Shown: positions 30,902 through 39,447 of the stretch, one piece after another
Numbering within the stretch: position 1 is the first letter of the stretch
How the letters are laid out: each line of letters opens with the position of its first letter
NCBI RefSeq assembly: GCF_003666685.1
Contig: NZ_RCIZ01000014.1
Location: forward strand, 22,269 to 86,268
Direction of reading: 5' to 3'
Source: Mesorhizobium sp. YM1C-6-2
Lineage (GTDB): Bacteria; Pseudomonadota; Alphaproteobacteria; Rhizobiales; Rhizobiaceae
DNA: 64,000 nucleotides
Position numbers and translations under genes: made by a program
The notes under the pieces: generated by a model
Told to the model about the DNA's origin: nothing
Databases searched by the model: none
Seen by the model: only the letters and a program-made list of their open reading frames with translations

Positions 30902-32458
30902 ATGGAAACGGCTCCACAAGAGACGGCGCCGCTCTTTCGCATGGAGGGCATCTCGAAGCGCTACGGCGGCGTGCGCGCGCTCGAGGATGCGGAGCTGTCC
31001 GTTCACGCCGGCCGCATCCATGCCATCCTCGGTGAGAACGGCGCAGGCAAGTCGACCCTCATCAAGATCATGTCGGGCGTGGTCGCGCCGGACCAGGGCC
31101 GCATGATGCTCGATGGGCAGGCGGTGAGCTTTTCCTCTCCCGCCGAGGCCAATAAGGCGGGCATCGTCTGCATCTTCCAGGAGCTGTCGCTGATCCCCGA
31201 GCTCAGCGTCGCCGACAATATCGTCATTTCCGATCCGCCCAAAAAATTCGGCATGATCGACCGCAGGGCACAGCGGAAGATCGCCGAGGAGGCGCTGGCG
31301 CGTGCCGGCGCTTCCGACGTCCACCCGTCGGCCTTGGTCAAGGACCTGCCGCTGTCGCGCCGCCAGATGGTCGAGATCGCCAAGGCGCTGGCGCGCAAGC
31401 CGCGTATCCTGATCCTCGACGAGGCGACGTCGGCGCTGACCGCCGCCGACGTGTCCAAGGTGTTCGAGGTGCTGAAGCGCCTGCGCTCCGAAGGGCTGGC
31501 GCTGCTCTACATCTCCCACCGCATGCACGAGATCGCGGAACTCGCCGACGATTGCACCGTCTTCCGCAATGGCCGCAGGATCGCGACCTACAAGGCCGGC
31601 GCCAAGAGCGACACCGAAGTCATCGAACTGATGATCGGCCGTGAATACCAGAACGTGTTTCCGCCCAAGCCGGCCGCCGCGAGCGGCAAGCCGCCGATCC
31701 TGGAATGCAGCAACCTGTCGTGGACGGACCGGCTGACCGACATCAGCTTCACCGTGCGGCGCGGCGAAGTGATCGGGCTCGGCGGTCTCGACGGGCAGGG
31801 CCAGCGCGAGCTTTTGCTGGCGCTTTTCGGCGTGCTGCGCGGCTGCACGGGAGAGGTTCGCATCGACGGGCAGCCGGTCAAGCTCGTCAGTCCGGCGCAT
31901 GCCAGCTCGGAGAAGATCGGCATGGCGCTGATCCCGGAGGACCGCAAGACCGAGGGGCTGATGCTGCCGATGACGGTCCGCGAGAACCTCGCCTTCGCCG
32001 CCATGGACAAGGTGTCGAAACGCGGCATCATCGACCGCGAGGCGGAGGACAGGCTGCTCGATGAGATGGTGAAGCTGCTCACCATCCGCACCGCCGGGCT
32101 GGAGATACCGGTAGGCGCGCTGTCGGGTGGCAACCAGCAGAAGGTAGTGATCGCCAAATGGCTCATGCGTCACCCGCGCATCATCCTGCTCAATGATCCG
32201 ACGCGCGGCATCGACGTCGGTACCAAGCAGGAGATCTACCAGCTCCTGCGCAGGCTGGCCGACCAGGGGGCGGCGATCGTCTTCTACTCGACCGACTATG
32301 ACGAGCTGATCGGCTGTTGCGATCGCGTGCTGGTGCTCTACGACGGCGCGATCAAGCGCGAGTTGGTGGGCGCCGAGATCACGGAACATGCGCTGATTGC
32401 CAGCGCACTGAACATCGGCGCTGCCGAGGCCGCCAGGATGGCGAGGACGAACGCATGA
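30902..32458 (+). CDS. CUT2 sugar ABC transporter, tandem ATPase (RbsA/MglA-like)
   Basis: 518-residue ATPase with two ABC modules. The first has Walker A GENGAGKST (about residue 40) and Walker B ILILDEATSAL with signature LPLSRRQ. The second (about 260-505) has a degenerate Walker A (GGLDGQGQRE), the signature LSGGNQQKV and Walker B IILLNDPTRG. This asymmetry is normal for RbsA/MglA. GGGGAGG precedes the ATG. The last codons overlap the permease gene by ATGA. It is named by family; the sugar is unproven. Confidence 0.9.
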   Translation: METAPQETAPLFRMEGISKRYGGVRALEDAELSVHAGRIHAILGENGAGKSTLIKIMSGVVAPDQGRMMLDGQAVSFSSPAEANKAGIVCIFQELSLIPELSVADNIVISDPPKKFGMIDRRAQRKIAEEALARAGASDVHPSALVKDLPLSRRQMVEIAKALARKPRILILDEATSALTAADVSKVFEVLKRLRSEGLALLYISHRMHEIAELADDCTVFRNGRRIATYKAGAKSDTEVIELMIGREYQNVFPPKPAAASGKPPILECSNLSWTDRLTDISFTVRRGEVIGLGGLDGQGQRELLLALFGVLRGCTGEVRIDGQPVKLVSPAHASSEKIGMALIPEDRKTEGLMLPMTVRENLAFAAMDKVSKRGIIDREAEDRLLDEMVKLLTIRTAGLEIPVGALSGGNQQKVVIAKWLMRHPRIILLNDPTRGIDVGTKQEIYQLLRRLADQGAAIVFYSTDYDELIGCCDRVLVLYDGAIKRELVGAEITEHALIASALNIGAAEAARMARTNA

Positions 32459-33435
32459 GCGAATGGCGCTACTGGTTCGCCGAGCAGAAGGGCACGCTGC
32501 TGGCGCTCGGCATCTTCATCGCGATGTTCGTCATCTACACGGCGAACCATCCGGCGGGCTTCACCGCCAATGTCGTGCAGACAGCCTCCAACAAAGGCGT
32601 GCTGCTCGCTTTCGTGGCGATGGCGCAGACCCTTGTCGTCATCACCGCCGGCATCGACCTCTCGGTCGGCATGATCTTCCTCCTGACCAACTGCCTCGCT
32701 TCATGGATCGTCGTCGGTACGCCGCTTGAGACGGCGCTCGGTGTGATTGCGGTGCTTCTTGTCGGCGTCCTCTGCGGGGCGCTCAACGGCGCCATAGTTA
32801 TCTACGGCCGCCTGCAGCCGATCGTGGCTACGATAGCGACAGGTTCGATCTATTTCGGCATTGCGCTGCTACTCAGGCCGTATCCCGGCGGCTCGGTCAA
32901 CGAGGATCTTGCCGATGCGCTGACAGGGCGGCTGTTCGGCGTCATACCCTCGAGCCTCGTCGCGCTCGTCGTGGTGGTGCTCGTCGTCTGGGTACCGTTC
33001 CGCCGTTCTGTCTACGGCCGCGCCGCCTATGCAGCAGGGTCGTCGGAGGTCGCGGCCTACATGTCCGGCGTGCCGATCAAGCGCGGCAAGTTCCTTGCCT
33101 ACACGCTTGGCGGCCTGCTCGCGGCGATCGGGGGGCTGTTCCTCACCTTCTTCACCTATACGGGCGAGGCGGCCTATGCGAGCGGCAACGCCTATACGCT
33201 TTTCTCGATCGCCGCCGTGGTGCTCGGCGGTGTCTCGCTGTTCGGCGGACGCGGCAGCGCCATCGGCGCGATCTTCGGCGCCTTCGCCTTCCGCACCATC
33301 GGCGACCTGCTCTTCGTCTTCGACCTCGATCCGCTGTGGCAGCCGCTCTTCCAGGGCGTGGTCCTGCTGATAGCCGTCAGCCTCGGGGCCTTCGCCCTGT
33401 TCCGCGTGAAGAACCGTCTGGAGTGGTTTGGATGA
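32455..33435 (+). CDS. CUT2 sugar ABC transporter permease 1
   Basis: 326-residue membrane protein with about ten TM segments and the RbsC-type signature ITAGIDLSVGMIF. The start overlaps the ATPase stop and its own stop overlaps permease 2 by ATGA, showing tight coupling. Two different permeases in one operon suggest a heterodimeric channel, as seen in some CUT2 systems. Confidence 0.9.
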   Translation: MSEWRYWFAEQKGTLLALGIFIAMFVIYTANHPAGFTANVVQTASNKGVLLAFVAMAQTLVVITAGIDLSVGMIFLLTNCLASWIVVGTPLETALGVIAVLLVGVLCGALNGAIVIYGRLQPIVATIATGSIYFGIALLLRPYPGGSVNEDLADALTGRLFGVIPSSLVALVVVVLVVWVPFRRSVYGRAAYAAGSSEVAAYMSGVPIKRGKFLAYTLGGLLAAIGGLFLTFFTYTGEAAYASGNAYTLFSIAAVVLGGVSLFGGRGSAIGAIFGAFAFRTIGDLLFVFDLDPLWQPLFQGVVLLIAVSLGAFALFRVKNRLEWFG

Positions 33436-34421
33436 GCGACACGGCCACGACCGGGGGAGCTGCGAGCCGCATGCCGAGATTCCTGCGCAAGGTCGATCCG
33501 GCGGTGGCGACGTCCTTCGCCTGCATCATCGCGCTTCTCGTCTTCGGCAGCCTCTATTCGACCAGCTTCCTGTCGCCTGAATATCTGCTGCAGCAGCTCA
33601 AGGTCGCTTCATTCCTGGGCGTGATCGCGACTGGCATGATGCTGGTCATCCTACTCGGGCAGATCGACCTTTCCGTGCCCTGGACGGTGACCACAGGCGC
33701 GATGATGGCCTCCGCCGCCGCGGCTTTCGGCCCGGCCGGTATCGTCCTGGCAATTCCCTTCGGCATATTGTGCGGCATCCTGATCGGGCTGGTGAACGGC
33801 ATCGGCGTCGCCTATCTGCGCATCCCCTCGATGATCATCACGCTGGCCACCAACGCGGTGGCCCAGGGGCTCATGGTCGTCTACACCGGCGGCTTCTCGC
33901 CGCAGGATTCCGCCTCCGAGGCGATGCGCTGGCTCGCCACCGGCTCGCTCGTCCCCGGTGTGCCGAACGCGGTGGTGGTCTGGGCGCTGATCGGAGCGGT
34001 GACGGTCTTCGTGCTCACCCGCACGACCTTCGGTCGTTCCGTCTACGCAATCGGCAACCGCGAGCGCGCGGCCTATCTCTCCGGCGTCGACACGCGCAGG
34101 ATCGTCATGATCGCCTTCGCCGCAGCCGGAGGTCTTTCAGCCTTCGGCGGCGTGCTGCTCGCCGGTTATGCGTCGAAGGCCGCGCAATCGATGGGTGATC
34201 CCTACTTGCTCCCCTCGATCGCGGCCGTGGTGCTCGGCGGCACCTCGATCCTCGGGGGGCGCGGCTCCTATCTCGGCACCGTCGCTGGTGTCATCCTGAT
34301 CACGCTTCTGCAGTCGATCCTGTCGGTGATGCAGATGCCTGAAGCCGGGCGCCAGATCATCTATGGCGTCGTCATCGTCGCAATGCTGCTGCTCTACGGC
34401 CGCGCACCGGCAAGCCGTTGA
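33432..34421 (+). CDS. CUT2 sugar ABC transporter permease 2
   Basis: 329-residue membrane protein. The N-terminal 35 residues are polar, then about nine to ten TM segments follow. The family signature is LLGQIDLSVPWTV, and the C-terminal motif ILGGRGSYLGTVAGV is present. It pairs with the preceding permease, with which it overlaps by four bases. The gluconokinase gene follows after 6 bases. Confidence 0.9.
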   Translation: MSDTATTGGAASRMPRFLRKVDPAVATSFACIIALLVFGSLYSTSFLSPEYLLQQLKVASFLGVIATGMMLVILLGQIDLSVPWTVTTGAMMASAAAAFGPAGIVLAIPFGILCGILIGLVNGIGVAYLRIPSMIITLATNAVAQGLMVVYTGGFSPQDSASEAMRWLATGSLVPGVPNAVVVWALIGAVTVFVLTRTTFGRSVYAIGNRERAAYLSGVDTRRIVMIAFAAAGGLSAFGGVLLAGYASKAAQSMGDPYLLPSIAAVVLGGTSILGGRGSYLGTVAGVILITLLQSILSVMQMPEAGRQIIYGVVIVAMLLLYGRAPASR

Positions 34422-34427
34422 GGAAGC

Positions 34428-35000
34428 ATGGATCGAGAGACTGACAGCCAGGTCGCGAAGCGCCCCGTCATCGTCGTCGTCATGGGAGTCTCCGGCTCCG
34501 GCAAGACGGCGATAGGTTCGATCCTCGCCGAGGCGCTCGGTGGCCGCTTCGCGGAAGGCGATCGCTTCCATCCGCCGGAAAACATAAAACGCATGTCGGC
34601 CGGCCTGCCGCTGCGCGACGAGGATCGCTGGGGCTGGCTCGATGCCATAGCAACGGAAATCAGCGAGGCCGAACGACGGAATGAGACGCTGGTGGTGGCT
34701 TGTTCGGCGTTGAAGCGCGTCTATCGCGACCGGTTGAGGCTGGCGAGCCGAAACCTGAAGTTCGTGTATCTCGAAATCGGGCGCGGTGTCGCCGCGACCC
34801 GCGTGGCGGCGCGCAAGGACCACTTCATGCCGGCCAGCCTGGTCGACAGCCAGTTTGCCGCGCTCGAGCCGCCGGAGCCGGACGAAGACGCGCTGGTGCT
34901 CGACGCGACCGGAGATAGGGCTGAACTTGCAGCGATCGCGGCCTCCGCGCTTTCGCGGTCGGCGGTGGCTTTGCCCGGCGTCGCGCCGCCCGGGTCCTGA
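34428..35000 (+). CDS. gntK: Gluconokinase
   Basis: 190-residue P-loop kinase. Walker A is GVSGSGKTAIG (residues about 20-30). The gluconokinase-specific segment EGDRFHPPENIKRMSAGLPL is followed by DEDRWGWLD. The later motif VVACSALKRVYRDRLR is also typical. It makes 6-phosphogluconate from gluconate for the Entner-Doudoroff or pentose phosphate pathway. GAGGAAGC precedes the ATG. Its position at the end of the LacI-controlled transporter operon implies that the transporter imports gluconate or a precursor. Confidence 0.93.
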   Translation: MDRETDSQVAKRPVIVVVMGVSGSGKTAIGSILAEALGGRFAEGDRFHPPENIKRMSAGLPLRDEDRWGWLDAIATEISEAERRNETLVVACSALKRVYRDRLRLASRNLKFVYLEIGRGVAATRVAARKDHFMPASLVDSQFAALEPPEPDEDALVLDATGDRAELAAIAASALSRSAVALPGVAPPGS

Positions 35001-35005
35001 TTTCG

Positions 35006-35052
35006 AACGAATCTTCGATTCGTTAACCGGCAATGCAAAATTCGCATTGCCG
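35006..35052 (+). terminator. Two adjacent hairpins after gntK
   Basis: AACGAATC-TTC-GATTCGTT (35006-35024) is directly followed by CGGCAATGC-7-GCATTGCCG (35028-35052). Both have perfect stems. No T-run follows, so they may act as a transcript 3' end or as mRNA-stabilising structures. Confidence 0.5.
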
Positions 35053-35146
35053 TCATGCAAAAGCATCCATTCAACCGGACGCCATTCGTCACTATCTCGG
35101 CGCTGTAAACGAGAACAGCCTAAAGACGCTGAGAAAGAGACTGAAA

Positions 35147-35287
35147 ATGAACCTGATCCGCAATTTCCGCAACTGGCGCCGCTACCGCGAGACCGTCAAC
35201 GAGCTGAGCCGTCTGTCCACACGCGAGCTCAACGACCTCGGCATCACGCGCGCTGACATCCACGGCATCGCCCGCGGAGCCCGCTAA
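35147..35287 (+). CDS. DUF1127 small protein (YjiS-like)
   Basis: 46-residue basic protein. The sequence RNWRRYRETVNELSRLST is followed by the hallmark RELNDLGITRADI. DUF1127 peptides of about 47 residues in alphaproteobacteria bind RNA or modulate phosphate and carbon metabolism and are often multi-copy. GAGAAAGAG lies upstream of the ATG. A strong terminator follows. No stress promoter of the EcfG type is visible. Confidence 0.88.
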   Translation: MNLIRNFRNWRRYRETVNELSRLSTRELNDLGITRADIHGIARGAR

Positions 35288-35367
35288 CGACGAGATTTCG
35301 GCGGCTACTCCTCCCGGCTGCCGATCAGGCCGGCGTTCCCTCCCCCTCCAGAACGCTGGCCACCCTT

Positions 35368-35405
35368 AAGAACCCGCCGGACAACTCCGGCGGGTTCTTT
35401 GTTTT
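35368..35405 (+). terminator. Rho-independent terminator
   Basis: AAGAACCCGCCGGA/TCCGGCGGGTTCTT stem with a 4-base loop, then TGTTTTC. It terminates the DUF1127 transcript and may also serve the convergent mod operon. Confidence 0.85.
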
Positions 35406-35449
35406 CGGGGTTCTTGTTTCCACGTTGCGAAGTGTGCGCAGCCTAAGCC

Positions 35450-35791
35450 TCAGGCCGCTGCGATCTCCGCCTGCAGTGCCGCCATATGTTGCTTCGCGGC
35501 CGACTCCGCCGCCCGCTCGATGGCCCGAAAACGGCTGACGACCGCCAGCCCTACCTGCGTCAGTTGCGCACCGCCGCCGCGCCGTCCGCCGGTCTGCGCC
35601 GACACCACCGGCTTGCCGAACATTCTGTTCATCTCCTCGACAAGGTCCCAGGCGCGCTTGTAGGACATGTCCATCTTGCGTGCGGCGGCCGAGATGGACC
35701 CGAAGGCTGCGATCTGCTCGAGCAGTTCGATCTTGCCGGGACCGATGCGGCCATCCGGGTCGAGGTTCACCCTCAGGCTAAGCGATGGCAT
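35450..35791 (-). CDS. ModE-like winged-helix regulator lacking the molybdate-binding domain
   Basis: 113-residue protein equal to the N-terminal DNA-binding half of ModE. It shows IELLEQIAAFGSISAAARKMDMSYKRAWDL, the LysR-like helix-turn-helix, and RRGGGAQLTQVG. The C-terminal tandem Mop domain that senses molybdate in E. coli ModE is absent. Such short ModE/MopA-type regulators are known in alphaproteobacteria. GGAGAAACGC precedes the ATG. It is the last gene of the mod operon, 36 bases past modC. Two ModE-like operators are visible upstream in the locus. Confidence 0.82.
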   Translation of the reverse strand: MPSLSLRVNLDPDGRIGPGKIELLEQIAAFGSISAAARKMDMSYKRAWDLVEEMNRMFGKPVVSAQTGGRRGGGAQLTQVGLAVVSRFRAIERAAESAAKQHMAALQAEIAAA

Positions 35792-35826
35792 GCGTTTCTC
35801 CGCCCGCGTGTGATTGCGTTGCCTGG

Positions 35827-36963
35827 TCACTCTACCCGACCTCGTGCGTTCCTGTCGTCCCCTGCGAAAGGGACGGTCTTCGCAGTGTTCGCGCGATCGA
35901 AGGTGACCGACTTGACCACTGCGAAGACCGGCAGTCCGGGGGCCAGGCCGAGCATCTCGGCGGACTGGCGGGTGATGCGCGCGCTGACAGCCTCGCCGTT
36001 GCAGTCGATCGTCACGTCGGCGAAATGGCCGTTGCCGGAAGCGATGCCGGCGATGCGGCCGGGCAATATGTTCAACGCGCTGATGCCGCGCGGCCTTTCG
36101 GTCGCCACGATGACGTCGCGCGCACGGATGCGCACGCGCACCGTCGAGCCTGGTGTTGCCTCCAATCCGGCGACATGGATCTCGCCGGCCGGGGAGGCGA
36201 GCGTCGTCATGCCGAACGTCTCGTCGCGGCCGGTTGCCCGCATCTCCAGCACGGCGCCGCCTTCGCTGCGCTCCTCCGCCGGCAAGAGGTCCAGCCGCTG
36301 CAGGATTTCCGAGGTCGGGCCCGCTGCGGCGACCCTGCCATTGTCGAGCACGGCGATGTCGGTGGCGAGCCGCGCCACTTCCGCCGCGGAATGGCTGACA
36401 TAGACGATCGGGATCTTGGTCTCGTCCCGCAGCCGCTCGATATAGGGCAGGATCTCGGCCTTGCGCTGCTCGTCCAGCGAGGCAAGCGGCTCGTCCATCA
36501 GGATGAGGCGGGGGCTGGCGAGCAGGGCGCGGCCGATCGCGACGCGCTGCTTCTCGCCGCCGGAAAGCGAGCCCGGCTTGCGGTCGAGCAGATGGCCGAT
36601 GCCGAGCAGTTCGACCACGCCGTCCATGTCGCCGTAGCGCTCGGACGCTGGCGTGAAGAAGCGGCCGTATCGCAGGTTCTGGCCGACCGTCATGTGCGGG
36701 AAGAGACGCGCGTCCTGGAAGACGTAGCCGATGCGGCGCTTGTGCTTGGGTACGAAGACGCCGGTGCCGGTGTCGACCAGCACGCGGCCGCCGGCGACGA
36801 TCCGGCCCTCGTCCGGGCGCAGCAGCCCGCCGATGAGATTGACCAGCGACGTCTTGCCGGAGCCCGACGGGCCGAACAGCGCGGTCAGCCTCCCGCCGGT
36901 TTCGAACACGGCATCGAGCGAGAATGCGCCGAGGCGGTGGCGGATGTCGACCGAAAGGCTCAT
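35827..36963 (-). CDS. modC: Molybdate ABC transporter ATPase ModC
   Basis: 378-residue ATPase. Walker A is FGPSGSGKTS, the signature LSGGEKQRVAIGRALL, and Walker B LILMDEPLASLD. A C-terminal Mop domain (about 310-378, ALNILPGRIAGI) is present. This is typical of ModC. The start overlaps the modB stop by 4 bases. It energises molybdate uptake with modA and modB. Confidence 0.95.
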   Translation of the reverse strand: MSLSVDIRHRLGAFSLDAVFETGGRLTALFGPSGSGKTSLVNLIGGLLRPDEGRIVAGGRVLVDTGTGVFVPKHKRRIGYVFQDARLFPHMTVGQNLRYGRFFTPASERYGDMDGVVELLGIGHLLDRKPGSLSGGEKQRVAIGRALLASPRLILMDEPLASLDEQRKAEILPYIERLRDETKIPIVYVSHSAAEVARLATDIAVLDNGRVAAAGPTSEILQRLDLLPAEERSEGGAVLEMRATGRDETFGMTTLASPAGEIHVAGLEATPGSTVRVRIRARDVIVATERPRGISALNILPGRIAGIASGNGHFADVTIDCNGEAVSARITRQSAEMLGLAPGLPVFAVVKSVTFDRANTAKTVPFAGDDRNARGRVE

Positions 36964-37664
36964 TCGACGTCCAGCCTCTTGCCGACGCGCCGCGCCAGCA
37001 CCTCCGAGGCTACGAGAGCAGCCATGGCGATGATTATGGAAATGATGGTGAGGCGCAGCGCCCCTTCGTCGCCGCCCGGCACCTGGGTGAAGGTGTAGAT
37101 CGCCGAGGGCAGCGTCTGCGTCTCGCCGGGTATGTTGGAGACGAAGGTGATCGTCGCGCCGAACTCGCCCATCGCTTTGGCGAAGCAGAGGATCATGCCC
37201 GCTATGATGCCGGGCAGGATGAGCGGCAGCGTGATCGTGCCGAACACCCAGAGCGGGTTTGCGCCGAGCGTGCCGGCCGCCGCCTCAAGCCTGCGGTCGA
37301 CCGCTTCGACCGACAGGCGGATGGCGCGCACCATGAGCGGAAAGGCCATCACCCCGCAGGCGAGAGCCGCTCCCGTCCAGCGAAAGGAGAAGACGATGCC
37401 GAAATACTGGTCGAGGAAGGCGCCGACTGGACCGCGCTTGCCGAAGGTGATGAGGAGCAGGTAGCCCGTCACCACCGGCGGCAGGATCAACGGCAGGTGG
37501 ACAAGCCCGTTGAGCACGGACTTGCCCCAGAATTTTCCACGCGCCAGCAGCAAGGCGATCAGTATGCCCGGCGGCAGGCTGAAAACCATCGCCACCGTGG
37601 CGACGCGGATCGAAAGCCGGACCGCATTCCATTCGTCGGGAGTGAGGTCCAGCAGCCATTGCAT
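36960..37664 (-). CDS. modB: Molybdate ABC transporter permease ModB
   Basis: 234-residue membrane protein with five to six TM helices. The EAA-type cytoplasmic loop reads EAAAGTLGANPLWVF. The motif GEFGATITFVSNIPGETQT is diagnostic for ModB. It is 15 bases downstream of modA and overlaps modC. Confidence 0.95.
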   Translation of the reverse strand: MQWLLDLTPDEWNAVRLSIRVATVAMVFSLPPGILIALLLARGKFWGKSVLNGLVHLPLILPPVVTGYLLLITFGKRGPVGAFLDQYFGIVFSFRWTGAALACGVMAFPLMVRAIRLSVEAVDRRLEAAAGTLGANPLWVFGTITLPLILPGIIAGMILCFAKAMGEFGATITFVSNIPGETQTLPSAIYTFTQVPGGDEGALRLTIISIIIAMAALVASEVLARRVGKRLDVE

Positions 37665-37679
37665 GCGCGAACGTCGGTC

Positions 37680-38480
37680 CTAGTTCGACACCACCGGCGC
37701 CAGAACCGTGAAGCCCTGCGCCTCGAAGAGTTCCTTCGCCTTAGCCGATTGCAGGCATTTCAGGAATGCCGGCGTGTCGTCATCCTTTGAATCGGCCGTC
37801 TGGGCGACCGGATAGACGATTGGCGGGTGGGTGTCTTCCGGGAAGGTGCCGACAACCTTGACCTTCGGGTCGGCGGCTGCGTCGGTCTTGTAGACGATGC
37901 CGAGCGGCGCTTCCCCGGTCGAAACGAGGGCGAGGGCGGCGCGCACGTTCTCGGCCTGTGCGACCTTGCCTTCGACGGACGCCCAGGCGCCCAGCGATTC
38001 CAGCGACGCCTTGCCGTATTTGCCGGCCGGCACGGCATCGACATTGGCCATGGCGAGCCTGCCGTCGCCGAGCAGGCCGGCGAGATCGAAGCCCTTTTCA
38101 ATCTTGGCCTCGATCTTCGAATCGGCCGGGGCTACCAGCACGATGGAGTTGCCGAGCAGCTTGGTTTCGGTGTCGGCCTTGATGAGGTTCTTGTCGGAGA
38201 GATACTTCATCCAGTCGAGGTCGGCCGACATGAAGACGTCCGCCGGCGCGCCTTCCTCGATCTGCTTGGCGAGCGCCGAGCTTGCCGCGTAGGAGACCGT
38301 CGCCTGCTCGCCGACATCGGCCTCGCAGGCCGTGTTCACGGCGTCGAGCGCGTTCTTCAAGCTGGCGGCTGCGAAGACGGTGACCTTCTCCTGTGCGACC
38401 GCGCCGGATGCGCCTCCAAGCAGCATGACCGCGATGCTGCCAACTGCCGCCGCAACCGTCCCGATACGTCTTTTCTGCAT
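37680..38480 (-). CDS. modA: Molybdate-binding periplasmic protein ModA
   Basis: 266-residue protein. The signal peptide ends at SGAVAQ (about residue 29). The ModA fingerprint begins VTVFAAASLKNALDAV, and SSALAKQIEEGAPADVFMSAD supplies oxyanion ligands. The start at 38480 is the ATG behind GGGAGAG; a TTG three bases upstream is less likely. An AT-rich ModE-like operator precedes it and is shared with the divergent molbindin. Confidence 0.95.
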   Translation of the reverse strand: MQKRRIGTVAAAVGSIAVMLLGGASGAVAQEKVTVFAAASLKNALDAVNTACEADVGEQATVSYAASSALAKQIEEGAPADVFMSADLDWMKYLSDKNLIKADTETKLLGNSIVLVAPADSKIEAKIEKGFDLAGLLGDGRLAMANVDAVPAGKYGKASLESLGAWASVEGKVAQAENVRAALALVSTGEAPLGIVYKTDAAADPKVKVVGTFPEDTHPPIVYPVAQTADSKDDDTPAFLKCLQSAKAKELFEAQGFTVLAPVVSN

Positions 38481-38539
38481 CAAACTCTCCCTTGATCCGA
38501 CAGGCGCCGAAACGGCGCACCGACAAAAGTCTGCCCAAG

Positions 38540-38562
38540 CGATATATCCGAATGAATATAAC
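38540..38562 (-). promoter_or_regulatory. ModE-like operator before modABC and the molbindin gene
   Basis: CGATATAT-N7-ATATAAC resembles the ModE consensus (CGxTATAT and its inverted ATATAxCG with a 6-8 base gap). It lies in the gap between the two divergent genes. Confidence 0.7.
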
Positions 38563-38633
38563 TAGGAAAGCTCGCTCGGCCTCACTAAACTGAAAACCTC
38601 ACCGGCATTCAGGCCGCAGGATGGAGACGATCA

Positions 38634-38840
38634 ATGAAGCTTAGCGCGCGAAACGTTCTCGGGGGGAAGGTTCTCCAGATCAAGAAGGGTGCAACCACGG
38701 CTCACGTGACGCTTGATGTCGCCGGAGCAACGGTGACGGCAGCGATCACCAACGACGCGGTCGAAGAACTCAAGCTCCAGGTCGGCCAGCACGCCTACGC
38801 CGTCATCAAGGCCTCGGACGTGATGATCGCGGTCGACTGA
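38634..38840 (+). CDS. mop: Molbindin (single Mop domain protein)
   Basis: 68-residue protein consisting of one Mop domain: MKLSARNVLGGKVLQIKKGA, the conserved TNDAVEELKL segment, and AVIKASDVM. Molbindins assemble as hexamers and store molybdate or tungstate in the cytoplasm. It is divergent from modABC with a ModE-like operator between, indicating co-regulation by molybdate. GATGGAGACGATCA precedes the ATG. Confidence 0.93.
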   Translation: MKLSARNVLGGKVLQIKKGATTAHVTLDVAGATVTAAITNDAVEELKLQVGQHAYAVIKASDVMIAVD

Positions 38841-38843
38841 GGT

Positions 38844-39356
38844 TTACCGCACCTCGATCTTCACCACGTCACGGATATGACGTGCGCCGCGCTTGTCGCC
38901 CGGTACGACGAGCCGGTAGCCTTCTCCCGGGACCATGGCCTTGCCGTCTCGCTCCGTCGCCAATTGGATCGGGGCATTGCCGAAATCCGGATCGATCTCG
39001 CCGACTGAAAACACGATGCGGTAGCCGTCCCTGCCCTCGACGATGAAGCTGTGTTTGAGCTGCGCGTTGTGGCCCGGCAAATCCGCGATCCCTCTGGCCT
39101 CGAGAACGCTCCAGAGCAGGGGACCCTTGTAGCGCCCGCTTTCTTCGCCCTTGGAGGTCCGGTAGCGAACCTCCTGCTCGACGGCGGGCAGCTGCGAAAG
39201 CTCATCCGGCGTCATCGTGCCGGTTGTCACGGCATCGCCAGTGATCTCGATGCCGTGCGCTTCCTCAGCCGTGGCGCAGATGGCTCCGGCAAGCATCATG
39301 ATGGCGGCGCTGCCCGCGATCGCCACCAAACGTCTTCCGATCCAGCTGCCCGACAT
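38844..39356 (-). CDS. Secreted SUOX-fold (molybdopterin-domain-like) protein without the Mo-ligand Cys
   Basis: 170-residue protein with a signal peptide (cleavage near ICATA). The mature part resembles the oxidoreductase molybdopterin-binding fold (sulfite oxidase/YedY family), with KGPLLWSVLEARG, KHSFIVEGRDGYRIVFS and a C-terminal GARHIRDVVKIEV. The mature chain contains no cysteine, so the usual Cys ligand to molybdenum is missing. It is convergent with the molbindin gene, 3 bases apart, and is preceded by a ModE-like operator. AGGAGAG lies before the ATG. It probably binds a ligand or partner rather than catalysing a Mo reaction. Confidence 0.75.
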   Translation of the reverse strand: MSGSWIGRRLVAIAGSAAIMMLAGAICATAEEAHGIEITGDAVTTGTMTPDELSQLPAVEQEVRYRTSKGEESGRYKGPLLWSVLEARGIADLPGHNAQLKHSFIVEGRDGYRIVFSVGEIDPDFGNAPIQLATERDGKAMVPGEGYRLVVPGDKRGARHIRDVVKIEVR

Positions 39357-39384
39357 GAAGCTCTCCTGATCGTTCTCGCTCAAA

Positions 39385-39409
39385 CGATATATAGGATTGG
39401 ATATAACCG
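39385..39409 (-). promoter_or_regulatory. Second ModE-like operator
   Basis: CGATATAT-N7-GATATAACCG, closely resembling the modA site (both share CGATATAT and ATATAAC). It lies 29 bases upstream of the SUOX-fold gene. Confidence 0.7.
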
Positions 39410-39447
39410 TGAAAGTGCGTCGACCGGAGATCGAGTAGTCGGGCCCC

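Noticed and set aside
30602..32389. 595-residue minus-strand frame opposite the sugar ABC ATPase
   Set aside because: It contains no recognisable motifs and is fully overlapped by a gene with perfect Walker motifs.
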